Positions 20,601 through 31,936 of a DNA stretch of 64,000 nucleotides are shown here, piece by piece. The notes under the pieces are model-generated. The model made no database searches, was not told the DNA's origin, and saw nothing but the letters and a program-made list of their open reading frames with translations. Made by a program: the position numbers and the translations under genes. The stretch comes from Pseudogymnoascus destructans (taxonomy: Eukaryota > Ascomycota > Leotiomycetes > Thelebolales > Thelebolaceae). Positions within the stretch are counted from its first letter, which is position 1; the number at the start of each line of letters is the position of its first letter. The stretch is taken from assembly GCF_001641265.1 (NCBI RefSeq), contig NW_020167529.1:955001-1019000 (forward strand). Direction: 5' to 3'.

Positions 20601-20855
20601 TGACTGAGGCTCCAAACTTGTCAGGGGTATACGGTTACAACATTACATTCCAACCCCGAGGGCCATTTTCTAGCTTTCAAATTAGTCGCAGCCTTTAAGG
20701 GAGAGAACAACTTGATCTCAGCCGGGATTTGGGATTAAAAAAAGGAATGTGAGCTCTTTCTGCAATCTTACTGGCCACCTAGTAAAAATAAAACAACCAC
20801 CCATGGGTGTGTTAATTTGAGCGCATTTTGGTGCGTTCGGCTCTGGCTCAACTAG
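20601..20855 (+). pseudogene. Degraded GREQL-family paralogue
   Basis: Three frames together give EAPNLSGVYGYNITF, PFSSFQISRSL, a stop, GREQLDLSRDL, then (shifted) CELFLQSYWPP. After an intron-like gap comes CVNLSAFWCVRLWLN and a stop at 20853. The order and spacing match the intact gene 19706-20256. No signal-peptide exon could be found upstream. Confidence 0.65.
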
Positions 20856-21931
20856 ATAGTGGAGCATTAGTTTGCATACGTTCATCACTGGAGGAGAAAA
20901 GATAGCCGCGCAGGAAAACAGAATATATTCACCGCTGGAGACTGCTGCTCGAAATTGGGTGGATACGCGGCCCCTCAATTTAGTGAGGGGCCGCGTTTAC
21001 GTATCTGCAATGTCTACTCGTGAGGAGGTGGGGGAAAACTTGGCGCTTGGGATACGTATAATCTGACGGTTGTATGGGATCCGCTGAAGGGGTAATTAAA
21101 TGTGCAGCCGTAAATTAACATGGATTATATACGGGGTAGTGTTTTTTTTATAGGAGCACAAGAACCAGTAAAAATGTGTTACGCTGCTATACAAGAAGTG
21201 TGACTGATGCCCCTCTTGAGCTCCAATGCCAGCAATCTCTTCAATATTTCTGGATACGAAATGAGTACACCTGGTTTTCTGCCTCACACAATACTTTGTA
21301 TGCAGGAGTAATGCGGGATTGTTGCCATTTAGGTTGGGGCGGGTCTTTTGCAGCGAGAAGCAAAAGATTTACCCAAAGGCAGTAGTGAGACGTGTGCCGG
21401 TAGTTTCAAATGTGCTGCTCTGGTGCCTGCAAACAATTGGCTGTAAGACTGGGCATGGGCTGTCTCTGCTAAAAGACAGACGTCACTGAAGCATAAGTTT
21501 CCACGAACTTGTTCTTCTTGCGAGATCGGAATTGGATTGCTGATCATATAATGCCCTGAGGGAGCCTTGGCGAAGGAGGATATTCCAAAGACGGCACTTC
21601 GTCATCGGCAACGACATTTCGGTGAACCTGTATGACCATTTCACTTTACCATCTAGTACGGTGGAGCTAAACTCACGGATGGTGGTAGAAAGTGGACTTA
21701 TTTGAGTCGATTATAGGATAGTGCCGTAGATTCTCACCGTACGGTATATATGAAAAGCCTTGCGGATCACAACAGCCGCCAAACGGCCATATTTTCATTC
21801 TCGCCTTCCTCCACTGCAATCTTGACCCCCCACTGCAATCTTTGACGCCAATAGCAATGACTGTGAAAATGGTGAACTGTGGCAAGCGAGGATATTCTTT
21901 AGGTATTCCTCAAGTTTATTCGCGCCCTGGG
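20856..21931. other. Intergenic, with a strong hairpin
   Basis: I find no convincing gene. The plus-strand ORF 21176-21385 (69 codons) has no recognisable features. A perfect 13-bp stem with a 6-nt loop lies at 20965-20996 (ACGCGGCCCCTCA and its complement). Confidence 0.4.
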
Positions 21932-23139
21932 TTAATTGCTTTCTGTATCAGAGGTAGAGCCAGTCTTGTACGAGGAGTCGTCTTTTGTCGCCTGATCTAC
22001 TGCTCTGTTTTCGTCCACCCGAAATCTCTTTTCATCATTGTGTTTAAGCTCTTCTGGCGGCGTACGTTCCCGGCGCCGCTTTCTCACCCAAGGCTTCGCA
22101 GATGTAATAATACTCGTCTGCTGCGTAGCGACAGACGCATTACGCTCTGCGTTCTCAAGGAAAGAACATAAGGTGTTAGCAGAGATAAAAATCGGATCCC
22201 GTAGCCGTCCGTTTGGCTGAGCTAAATCCTCTGTAGTAAAGTCTCGTAGGCGAAGTTGGAGGCCTCCTGTGCGAGATACGCTTGGTTTTCCATCACTGTC
22301 GCGGAAAACCTATTTAAGGTAAGCTAGTGCCACAAGTAGATTGTGGGATGCAGACCTGATTTGTTATTGTCTGCTGGGCAACCAATTCTTTCTCTCCAGC
22401 ATCATTCGTCTCAATGTTGGGCCGCCAGACAGATAATGTTGCCTCCTTATTCGCACTATATTCGATATCTAAGCCCACGACAGCACGAATGTCGCTATCA
22501 GACCCAAGAATGTAGTCATCAGCAAGGCGAGCTAGGTCCTTTCGTTTTTGCGAGTATGACACCTCGATAACGACTCCTGGGTATGGCGCTTCCAAGTACT
22601 GGAACTGTGCATCGGGATCGTGCTTGCCGTATTCTTCGTCTCTAAATTTAATTGATGTTGAGCCACGAGAGCTGATCTTCTTTGCAAACGATGCCGCCGG
22701 GCCTTGGATAGATTTCAATTGAATTTGTATTTCCTCGACAATGTTCGCGATGAATGTTTCATGCAAGGCGGTGGGCATTCGAAGGACAAACCGATTAGCA
22801 GAGGGGAAATAATCGTATCTGCAAACAATAGGCTTGTGTTAGCCATACACACAGGATAAGATAGGAGAGAATGTGATTGGGCTCTCCATACCGTAGTTTG
22901 TGTTGCGCAAAACCACATAGGGACTCGTCGACTTGGAGCCGAAGCAACAGGTCCTCATATCCCTCCACATCTAAGTTGTAGCTAGCCCAGGGTATACTCG
23001 TTAATTTGCGGCCCTCCTGCTGATTCCTGATTTCCCTTATAATCCGCGATGCCGGACTTGTTGACTTGTCGTCGGTCGGGGGAGGGGTCAATGGCGCGCT
23101 GGTGAAGCTTTCTGGAGGCGTAGCGTGTTGAATGTTCAT
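21932..23139 (-). CDS. Putative PD-(D/E)XK nuclease-like fungal protein
   Basis: Exons 23139-22892, 22818-22356 and 22309-21932 join in phase (introns 73 and 46 nt; the second donor is GTCTGC) to 362 residues. After a disordered N-terminus comes IPWASYNLDVEGYEDLL and LRYDYFPSANRFVLRMPT. The core is KHDPDAQFQYLEAPYPG followed by VVIEVSYSQKRKDL, VVGLDIEYS and LSVWRP. The D...ExS pattern on adjacent strands looks like the catalytic centre of restriction-endonuclease-like folds, the kind seen in fungal repeat-associated proteins. The C-terminus has a basic stretch (RKRRRERTPPEELK), possibly a nuclear signal. Function is inferred from pattern only. Confidence 0.62.
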
Positions 23140-23494
23140 GGTATATTAGCCTCGTATATGGAGCTCGGCGTATAGAGAGATGCTTAGATCATGTTGGCGG
23201 TGGCAGGAGCACAAGCGCGCCTTGCCACGCTGTGTTTATTTGTGGTTTCACTTCCTCGACGATGATCGCGTTTCCCACAGTGCATCGTGCTTTGATGTGT
23301 AAGCGGTCACCTGACCATCCCGCTAAGCGCCATGCCAAGACACAATGAGTCACTCTGTTGAGTAATCAATGTATGTATTCCTAACTATGTAACCTATACT
23401 TGGCTTTACCGATAATCCGTACTCTATGGAGATCACGTGATATCATGTGACTATTACAACACACTCTAACACCGCCTGCTCATGTGCTTGGTAT
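23140..23494. other. Intergenic, promoter of the nuclease-like gene
   Basis: No ORF of note. It ends at a solo LTR. Confidence 0.4.
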
Positions 23495-23754
23495 TGTAAG
23501 GATGCCTGTCCCTCAGTGACGGAAAGGATCTGAGTCGGGCAGGTTACGGTCACATGATAAGAGTAAAGGCATGTTAGCCGAGTCGGACCCGTTTCGGGTA
23601 CTTGAGGGGTACTTGAGGAGATTGACCCAACGGGGGTTCCTCTCTTCATCTTTTTTGTATCCTTCATAGTAGACCTATAGGATAGCATCCATTTAGCCTC
23701 TGACTCGCACTCTCATATGCTATTACTGTGAGCTGGGTGCCCTGTGTCCTTACA
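23495..23754 (+). mobile_element. LTR, family delta
   Basis: TGTAAGGATGCCTG...GTGTCCTTACA matches the LTRs at 30041-30297 and 61082-61410. The flanks GGTAT and TTATA do not match, so this is not a clean solo LTR. It may be the 5' LTR of a truncated element whose leader and gag start follow. Confidence 0.8.
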
Positions 23755-24430
23755 TTATACAAAAAAGATCATGCCTGCCAGGGACGGCCATACTTAAATA
23801 ATATCCCACACCGGAACGACTCAGGAGAACTACCGTTACACCATCAACTGCGACTCGGTGACGTTTCGGAGAAGAGACCTGACGACTTCAAATAGCCGTG
23901 ATTCCAGAGATCTCACGGACAGCCAGTGGATCAGGGTTTAATTCTTCAGAACAAGTTGGTAAAGTCGCTGACACGTTGGCGCCAAATAGGATACGAGATC
24001 CTTAAGAACCCCCTCCTAGCACAGAGGAAATTGTGGACAAGAGCGTTGATAGCTACTAGCTACCGGAAGTCAAGCTCTTTCGTATCGGTACCGATACACA
24101 CCCGAGGCAATATGTCGAAAAAGCTGACATCAAACATACCCCAAGACAACGACGGTCAACTGCCCAGAATGACTACCAGACAAACCACTGCTGCAGCTAC
24201 GACCGCTGTGCCATCCGAAGAATCCCGAGTCGAATGGCCCATGCCACTTTCAATGATTGCGCCATCGAGGGCTTTGCCAAATTAATAGATAGATAATCCC
24301 AGCTGGCCATTGGAAATGCCAGCTGGGATTATCTATCGAAGCACAGATACAGGAGGTCAAGGATCTACTAGTTACCCTTACGGCAGCCCAGACCAGAATC
24401 CCGTCCACACCGCCGTAATGGGGGCAACTT
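23755..24430 (+). mobile_element. Probable truncated retrotransposon leader and gag start
   Basis: Sequence downstream of the delta LTR contains a 57-codon ORF from 24112 (MSKKLTSNIPQ...RALPN). A stop follows, and then in another frame IPAGIIYRSTDTGG. This layout fits an untranslated leader and the first part of gag. The match breaks off where gypsy H begins. The assignment rests on position only. Confidence 0.35.
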
Positions 24431-25105
24431 GGTCTTGAGGGGATAAGTTTACCCCTAAGTCCTCTGTAGTATGAGGGTTGCTTAAAGATGCTGCTATAAG
24501 CTTGTAGAGTCTAGCAGGGCCTTTGTATTGCTTGTTTTAGCAGAATATTGGTAGTCATGTCTTCTTGAGAGGAGATCTGCTCTTTGATTCTTGGCCCCTG
24601 AGACATGTTTTATAACAAAGTCAAAACCTCCTAGTTGTTCAGACCACCTTGCTTGTCGTCGATTGAGCTGTTTAGTGGTTGTAAAGGTCAAGAGATTTGA
24701 ATGGTCACTGTAAATAGTGATAGGATAGTTTGCCCCTTCAAGGTAGCATCTCCAATGCTTTAGAGAACATACTATGGCAAGCAGTTCCTTGTCTGTAATG
24801 GGATAGTTTTGTTCAGCTGCTGATAGCTTTCTTGAGTAAAATGCCACAGGCTATAGGTCTTCTTGTTTGTCCTTGGGAGCTTGGTATAAGATTCCAGAAA
24901 TAGCAAAATCTGAGGCATCTGTCTCAAGAGTGGCAAGTTTCAAGGGGTTAAAGTGTAGTAACATTTTCCCTTCTTTGAATTCTCCTTTAAGAACATCGAA
25001 AGCATCTTGCTGTGTCTTATCCCAGTGATACAAAGTGTCCTTGTGAAGTAATTGAGTAAGGGGTAAAGCCAAGGATGTATATCTTGGTATAAACCTCCTG
25101 TAATA

Positions 25106-25580
25106 TGTTACGACGGAACAAGAAGGCTGGCCAACTACAGGACAGGAAGGAGGGAGGTCGCATGAGACCGGCCCTGGTACCTGGAGGGGCAGCGGGGAAT
25201 AGTAGTTCCGAAAGTATCACGTGACGGACTCGCAGGATGATGAGAAGAGTCCTAAGAGTCCAGGACTCCGAGGACTCGAGTGAGTTCCCAGGAGTCCACT
25301 AGGCACGTGATGGACTCGCAGGATGATGAGAAGAGTCCTAAGAGTCCAGGACTCCGAGGACTCGAGTGAGTTCCCAAGAGTCCACTAGGCACGACGCCAC
25401 TATATAAGTAGATAGTATTTCCTTAGATAGGAGCTTCGTGCTCAACTCAATACAGTATTTGTTATATACTAGTAACGTGTTACTTGAAGCCTTTGTGTCT
25501 GATCCCCTGCCTCCTCTGATAAGTAAACCTTTACGCAAGAGAACCTCTGTGTCTTCTATCGTTTAGAAGTCAGCGTTACA
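25106..25580 (+). mobile_element. Solo LTR, family beta
   Basis: 475 bp, TGTTACGACGG...CAGCGTTACA, with a perfect TAATA duplication at 25101-25105 and 25581-25585. It lies inside the gypsy H RT gene, in the opposite orientation. Confidence 0.92.
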
Positions 25581-25701
25581 TAATAGTTGGAAAACCCAAG
25601 GAAAGACTGAACCTCTTTAATTCTGGAAGGAATAGGCCACGTTTGTACTGCTTTTGTCTTCTGTTGAAATTCTATGTCCTAAGAAATCAACTTGAGACAT
25701 A

Positions 25702-27561
25702 ACGTGCATGTATAACGAAAGTGCCAAAACAAGCGAAAGTGCCAAAATATCGCGACTACCCCATAAGAATTGCGATAAATCCACCACAACAATATAAATT
25801 AATTAAAACTACTCAGAGTCCTCTTCCTCAGACCTGTCTATTACAATCTGATAAGTGCGCGCATTGTGTCCAGTCTCACCACACTTGCCACAGCGACGTG
25901 CATGGGTTTCTTCCCTTGGCTTCCGACCACTACTTGCCCTTATTTCTTGCTCTACTTGCTGCACAACGTCCCTCTCGTCCTGTAGCTCCTGTGCTACCTG
26001 TTGACTAAGTGATCCTCCTTGCTGTAGTCATGTTTTTTTAGCTCTCCGGCGCTTGCTTAGCACTTCATTTGCCTGTCGCAGGTTTTGGTTCTCTGCTTTT
26101 AACAATGCTAATTGATGCATTATTTGCGATGCACCCTTTGTAAACTGGTCAACAGCTGCATAGATTGAGGTTGGAGAGCTATTTTGATGATGCGCAATTC
26201 AGTTTTTAATGAAAGTAGACTGTGATACAGCTTCAGTTGGGTTATTTGGTGTCTGAGAAACCCATGGTTGAGCGGTGTTTGGGCGAGAGGTTGGAGGTGT
26301 TGGCGTCTTAAACCTAAGGTCAAGTGTAGATATTACACTCTCAGGGCTAAATGGAAGAAGCCCAGCACCTCGGAACCCTCCCTGAATATTGCTTTCTGTC
26401 ATTGCAATGTTAAATGCAGCGTGGAAGGCAGGAAAGAAGTCATCCTTAGTAATGTGAATAATATGAGCCCGCATCATATCTTCAATTTGCCGACCGTAAG
26501 CTCTCTTTAATGGGCCAAAACAGCCAACATCAAGTGGTTGGAGTATATGGGAAGAGTGAGCAGGCATACAAAGCGTAATAATGTTGTGTTCTTTGCAGTC
26601 CTCCTCAAACTTGTCTGAGTGGTGGCTCTCATGACCATCAAGGACTAACAAGCGATAACCACCAACACTCCGGGGCTTTGTGTGCTTCTCAAAATGCTGA
26701 ATCCAATCCATACCTCTCTCGTTTGTAGTCCAGCCATTTGCAGTAACAGCGATTACCCAATCTGCTGGAAATCCGCTATTCTCATACCAAGATGCAAGGT
26801 GGTTTTTACCTGCCACAATGACAAATGGCGGCACTGCCCAACCTTGAGAACTAACGCCTTGGATTACTGTAACCCATTCCCGATTGCCAGGCTGCACCTT
26901 TTTTGCCTTTGCCCGCCCATCTGAGCTCGTTACTACCATTGCGCTTGAGATGACGCCCATCATAAACCCAGTCTCATCAAAGTTGTAGATATCTGCATTG
27001 TTGATGCCATACTTTAGAATTGTGTTCCATACAAGCTCAAACCAGCCACGAATGACTTCTGGATCTTCGCACTTAGCCCTCTGGTAGTCGTATTTTCGCT
27101 GGAAGCGTGTCCGGAGCTCTACATGGCGCTTAACAAAGTTTGAAGCCCAACGTGACCCGACGCGTGGCGCGTCGCGTGTTGCAAGTAGTCGATTAGCCAT
27201 ATCTTCAACAATAGACAACTGAGGAGGGAACCCTTTAGCAGCTAAGTCAAGTATATACTGAACAAGAACTGATTCCTCTAGGTTACTTAATTTCCGTAAG
27301 TTGGCTTGGATATCGCGTCGTGAAGGTACGCCTTGTAAACGGTGACGTAGCTTGCAGTGGTCTACGGAATAGATCCTAGCTGCAACTCGAAGGCGCAAAT
27401 TTGGGTCGCTTTGCATAGCTTGGATAGCTAGCACTAATTTGCTTTCATCATTTTTATGGCGCATGTTTTGTTGTGCAGGAATTTAACATTTAGTTGGGGG
27501 GGTGGTCACCGCATGATTTTGGCACTTTCGCTTGTTTGGCACTTTCGTTATACATGCACGT
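25702..27561 (-). mobile_element. Pogo element F
   Basis: Exactly 1860 bp between TA at 25700-25701 and 27562-27563. The inverted ends begin ACGTGCATGTATAACGAAAG. The iteron CGAAAGTGCCAAA is paired, with 17-bp spacing at the right end and 18 at the left. It is a sister of element G, which has the same length. Confidence 0.93.
25809..27464 (-). pseudogene. Pogo transposase of F, two nonsense codons
   Basis: The protein is like that of element G from MRHKNDESKLVLAIQAMQ through HTH, NFDETGFMMG, LVLDGHESHHS and HILQPLDVGCF. A TGA follows FIKN at 26199. A second TGA stands where G has the CGA of KTRLQQGG, a likely RIP-type C-to-T change. The zinc knuckle is CGKCGETGHNARTY, with the last cysteine replaced by tyrosine. 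The frame otherwise runs to 25809. Confidence 0.85.
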
Positions 27562-28781
27562 TATGGAAAAGACATTTCTCAAGTTTGCAAAAGAGTTGTG
27601 CTTGAGATAGCTTCTCTAAGACCTGTCTAACATGTAGAACATGCTCTTTAGTGTCTAAAGAGTATATAAGAATGTCGTCTAAGTAGACAACAACAAAGAT
27701 ATACAAGTAAGGTCTTAGAATATCATTCATGAGAGCTTGGAAAGAAGCAGGTGCATTGGCAAGCCCAAAAGGCATTACCTGGTATTCAAAATGACTATAG
27801 CGTGTTCTGAATGCTGTCTTCCACTCATCACCCTCCTTGATGCGTATCAGGTTATAAGCTCCCCTGAGATCTAACTTGGTAAAGATCCTTGCTGAAGAGA
27901 GCCTATCTATGAGCTCAGGGATAAGGGGTAAAGCATATCTGTTTTTAACAGTGACTGCATTAAGGCCCCTATAATTAACACAGAGATGCAAGGAGCCATC
28001 TTTCTTCTTGACAAAGAGAATGGGAGCTCCTGCTGGTGAGGAATAAGGTCTGATAAAGCCAGAACTAAGGTTCTCATCTAGGTATTCTCTGAGAGTTTTC
28101 AGCTCTAATTCAGATAGAGAGTAGATAGGGCCGTAGGGAGGCATTGAGCCTTCTGCGAGTGGTATCTCATGGTTATAAGGCTGGTGCTTTGGCAGAATTG
28201 ATGCCTTTGCCTTGTCAAAAAGGTGTTGGTAGTCTTGGTATGCTAAAGGCAAAATGACCTCCTGAGATGATTTCTCCAAATTTGAAGTAGCTGCTATCTC
28301 TAGGACACGTTGGAAAGGTTTAACCCATATCAGAGATGATATATCGTCCATAGTTTGGCCAAAATCCTTGATCTGGGACAAGTTTGAATCTTGGACCTGA
28401 ATAGGGGTAACTGAGGCTTGAAGGGTTTTTTCAGTATTGAGCTCAGGATTTGAGCTAAACCCAAGCGATAAATGCTTCCAATTGATAGTTGGATCATGCC
28501 TTTGAAGCCATGAAAGACCTAGGATGACTGGGTACTTCATTGGTATAACATCTAAAGAGATGGTGTCTGAAAATGTTGATTTTCCTAGGGGAATCTCAAG
28601 TTTGAGTACTGGGGTGTTGCAGGTAATGGAACCTGAACTGATAGGAGTTCCATCAATGACTCGGAGCAACTCTGGAGTGCGTTTGGGAATTGTAGGTAAC
28701 TGGTGTGTCAAGATGAGGTCTTGAGATATAAAGTTGCCTGTTGCCCCTGAGTTTATCATAGCCCTTTTGTTTGAACTGGAG

Positions 28782-29280
28782 TTAAATAGGGATTAACAGG
28801 TGTGTGAAACTCTGAGAAAGCACCATCGACACATCTTTGTTGTCTAGGGGAGAAGTTGTAGTCTCAGTTGAAGTTGTGCCTGCAAGGGATTTTTCAAGTT
28901 TTTCAGGAATAGCAGCTGTGACTGTGTCTGAGGCTGCTAAATGTTTTGAATCAGCACTCCCCCGTGCTGAATAGCACTCCTGAATTCTGTGTCCCCCTTT
29001 GACACAGTATAAACAAAGGTTGTTGTCCATTCTGTGTTTTCTTTCTTGAGGAGTAAGTTTACCCCTTTTCAGTTTTTGAGGGCTTCTTGTAGGCTGAGGT
29101 GCTGGATTTGCTGTAGATCTCTTTATAGAGGCGTCTAAGTCCATAGGTTCAGGTGCTGAGTCCTTAGCAGTTGGTGTAGAGGTGTAATTGTTGAAATTTC
29201 TTGTTGGATGCCAGTCTTGGTTCTTCTCCGTTCTTCTTTCAAAAAGCCGTGGATCTGCATTCAACTTCTTTGAGCCATAT
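28782..29280 (-). pseudogene. Gypsy H gag, nucleocapsid part
   Basis: A minus-strand ORF with DPRLFERRTEKNQDW, a basic region and a CCHC knuckle CLYCVKGGHRIQEC. The N-terminal end at about 29270 is the left breakpoint of an inverted gag segment. Confidence 0.75.
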
Positions 29281-29371
29281 CTTAGAAGACTTAGTGGCAA
29301 CAACCAAAATACCACTACACCTTTGATTACCTCTTATGACCAGTTTCAAGAGGAACTTACCAGGACCTTTG

Positions 29372-29919
29372 TGTAAGGACAGTTCGAACCGAGGCTGACC
29401 TTCAAGTCTGCAGAAGTATCCGAAGTATAATGTGAAGACTTTGATACTCGAAGCAGTAGGACAAGGTATAGTAGTTCAGGCTCCAAAGCATATACTTTAT
29501 ACCACAGGGGTCAAGTGGTGAGACTAACAGGTTGGCCAAGTGGTTCGACTCGAAGTAAGGGAATGCAAAGTAAGTCGAAGCAGGAGGAATTGCAAGAAGG
29601 CCAAGTAGTATATAATTTGCTAGCTAAAGATCAATAAGAGACATGAGCAATAAGTGCTTATATAACAGTAAAAATCCCTAGTGCCAAATAAGCGAAGGCA
29701 CTAATTAACTGAACCCTAGCTAAGCGAGCCCTAGTGCAGCAAGCCAATAACAAGAGAGCCTAAGCCAGTAGTCAACATTTGGGCTGATCTAGGTCAGCAA
29801 GTGAAGCGAAGTGAGCGAAGTGAGCGAAGCAGGTGAAGTGAATGACATAGTGAAATAAGTACTAGAGACTAAAGCGAATCGAAGGGTCGTGACACAAATA
29901 TCGAAGGAGTGTCATGACA
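29372..29919 (+). mobile_element. Solo LTR, family epsilon
   Basis: 548 bp, TGTAAGGACAGTTCG...GTCATGACA, with the duplication CTTTG at 29367-29371 and 29920-29924. It has short internal repeats of AGTGAGCGA. Confidence 0.88.
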
Positions 29920-30040
29920 CTTTGGAGACATCAACGAAACTGCTACAGCAGAAAGAGAGCTACAGAAGCTATGTCAAAAGACCTCTGCTGCTCAGTATAC
30001 AACAGAATTTAGGAGAATCACTTCTCACTTGACTTGGAAT

Positions 30041-30297
30041 TGTAAGGATGCCTTCTCGTCTCTCATTCTAGGGAGTAGACTCCGGGTAGCCGTGGGGTCA
30101 CGTGTGATCATTTGGGTGGCCTAACCGAGTTGGAACCGAGTCGGATGGGTTTCGGATACTTGAGAAAATCGACTGACGGGGTTCCCCATCATCTTTTTTG
30201 TATCCTTCGTAGTAGACCTATAGGATAGCATCCGTTTAGCCTCCGACTCACACTCTCATATGCTATTACTGTGTGCTGGGTGCCCTGTGTCCTTACA
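30041..30297 (+). mobile_element. Solo LTR, family delta
   Basis: 257 bp, TGTAAGGATGCC...GTGTCCTTACA, with the perfect duplication GGAAT at 30036-30040 and 30298-30302. It lies within the inverted gag. Confidence 0.92.
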
Positions 30298-30445
30298 GGA
30301 ATGAAGAAGCCTTAGTCTTCACTTACTACCAAGGGCTCAAGAGCTCTATTAAGGATGAACTCAGCAAAGAAGAACACCCTACAACACTTCAAATGCTTAT
30401 AGAGAAAGCTGTCAGACTTGATGATATAGCTGGCAGCGAAATAGA

Positions 30446-30770
30446 TCTTCTGAATGTCTGAGGTGAACTGATGAGGCCTGAGGGTGAAGTAGATGTCCAG
30501 TTGCATAAGAAATCCCTTCAACTTCCTCCTGTCTCCATGGTATAAATCTGGTGTTTGCACTTTAGGAAGTGCACCTGGGGTACCCGACATAGCCAGAGGA
30601 GCTGTGGGAAGCTCTGTATGATGTGTCTGAGTTGAATATTGTGTTGCTGAAGTGTTGGCTTGAAAGGTGTTTTCCAAATTCTCAAGTTTGTTTGCTATAT
30701 TTTGTATAAAGGCAAACAGTTGTTGCATCTGCTGTTCAGCAGTAGTTGTAGGAGCTTGGTCGTCCTCCAT
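30446..30770 (-). pseudogene. Gypsy H gag, N-terminal part
   Basis: Starts MEDDQAPTTTAEQQMQQLFA, then VQTPDLYHGDRRKLKGFLMQ and FTSDIQKI. This is the usual start of a gypsy gag. The frame runs into inverted sequence at about 30440. Confidence 0.7.
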
Positions 30771-30822
30771 TGTAGTATCGAAGTGCTGCTATAGAAATAG
30801 TTGAAGCTTGAAGCAGACAAGG

Positions 30823-31731
30823 TGTAATGGTGGGTGCACCAGATGTGAGAATCTAGCCACCCAAGGAAGGGATGATTTTACTAAGACAACACACTGTCTT
30901 AGGAAAAAGAGCCAAAGGGTCGTAGCTTAGACTATTCCACAACGCAGCAATCAGGTGTATGATATAGTGGAGTGGTTTAGACAAGTTGTAACAAATGTTG
31001 AGTCTGAGAACTCAGGGATAAGTCAGAGGTTAGCACCTCACTGACTTTTCAGAAACAAGGAGTAACAAGATCAATGCTTGGAAGCTTGGAAAAGACGTGG
31101 AAGTATGTGATAGTCGATTTACTGTATTGTCTGCTTGCCCTTTCTTAAGGAAAGGGCAATCCTATTTATGCTAAAGGAGTGTAGTTCTCTCATTTTCCAA
31201 GACTTTCTATGACTAACCAGGCTTGGTAACTGTAGTCAATGTAAGAGAATCCCATAGAACCATCTCCTAGGTTCCTAGCATATAGGAAGTGAAAGGAGGT
31301 CCAAGGTCAGAGAACCCCTATAGACAGATTATGTCATAACTTAAGCAATCTTGTGGGTAACTAAGGAGCGATGACGTGTAATGAATCATAGACGGTTGTA
31401 GAAGCTTTTGGAGCTATCGTTCATGTTCCTAGGCCTCTAGTTGATAGAGATATGTCATGTGTAGTATTAGCCCAGTAACTAAGGAGTGATGTCATGTAAT
31501 GAATCATAGAGGGTTGTAGAGATATGCTATGTGGTCATATTGGCCCAGTAACTAAGGAGCAATGACGTGTAATGAATCATAGAGGGTTGTAGCAATTGTT
31601 GAGTAGTATTGCTCTTGTTGTTGGTGTGACAAGCCAAAATATGTATAGTGACTTGTAGGTTTGAGGAGGAGATTTCTAAGTTTGCTCTTGAGTTTGATAG
31701 CAAACTGAGTGCAACGAATGTCAGTATGACA
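30823..31731 (+). mobile_element. LTR, family gamma, opposite to adjoining gag
   Basis: 909 bp, TGTAATGGTGGGTGC...CAGTATGACA. The flanks are ACAAGG and CAATGG, so there is no clean duplication. It abuts the start of gag H but points the wrong way to be its 5' LTR. Near its 3' end a segment around CTAAGGAG.GATG is repeated three times. Confidence 0.85.
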
Positions 31732-31733
31732 CA

Positions 31734-31936
31734 ATGGATTTCGTGACAGGATTACCAGTCTGTGAAGGGAACAATCCTATATTGGTTGTTGCATGCAGGT
31801 TGATGAAAGAAAGACATTTCATTCCGCGTTTCGCTGGGCAAGAAGGGACTACTGCAGAAGCTACAGCACAGCTCTTACTTCGACATGTATGGAAGCACCA
31901 CGGTCTACCGGACGGAGACACCATACAATTTGTTTG
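31734..31936 (+). pseudogene. Integrase fragment of a chromovirus
   Basis: MDFVTGLPVCEGNNPILVVA and RHVWKHHGLPDG match the integrase segment at 62287-62460. The fragment starts abruptly at the gamma LTR and stops at 31934. Confidence 0.8.

Larger units (their letters stand above)
24494..28759 (-). pseudogene. Gypsy H protease-RT-RNase H, interrupted twice
   Basis: The protease motif reads MINSGATGNFI, with Asn where Asp is catalytic. RT shows LFVKKKDGSLHLCVNYRGLN, TKLDLRGAYNLIRI, MPFGLANAPASFQ and the YLDD box. The frame is cut at TA 25700 by Pogo F and rejoins in KCLFHMSQVDFLGHRIS. It is cut again at TAATA by the beta LTR and continues with LPLTQLLHKD and LETDASDFAISGIL. RNase H follows (YPITDKELLAIVCSLKHW, HSNLLTFTTTKQL). 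A stop closes it shortly after the RNase H, where integrase would be expected. Confidence 0.85.
29255..30440 (+). pseudogene. Inverted gag segment with two solo LTRs
   Basis: On the plus strand, GSAFNFFEPYLRR leads to TSYDQFQEELTRTF (interrupted by LTR epsilon). Then come DINETATAERELQKLC and RRITSHLTWN (interrupted by LTR delta), then EEALVFTYYQGLKSSIKDEL and VRLDD. This is retroviral-type gag, opposite to the rest of element H. The pieces join in frame once the LTRs and one duplication each are removed. The flanking minus-strand gag (FTSDIQKIYFAAS at 30455; DPRLFERR at 29270) fits its two ends. Confidence 0.7.
24431..30770 (-). mobile_element. Gypsy element H, broken by Pogo F and three LTRs
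   Basis: In minus-strand order: gag start at 30770, an inverted gag segment, a CCHC gag part (29315-28782), then protease and reverse transcriptase (28759 downward). After Pogo F the RT continues. After a beta LTR it runs on to RNase H, ending at 24494. The residual 3' sequence to about 24431 is colinear with 63760-63859, which leads directly into a gamma LTR. No integrase was found. Confidence 0.8.

Noticed and set aside
20965..20996. Strong hairpin as a terminator or RNA gene
   Set aside because: Perfect stem but no adjacent gene end, U-run or conserved RNA features; kept only as a structural note.
23495..23754. Clean solo LTR with target duplication
   Set aside because: The flanks GGTAT and TTATA differ, so it is reported as an LTR of uncertain context instead.
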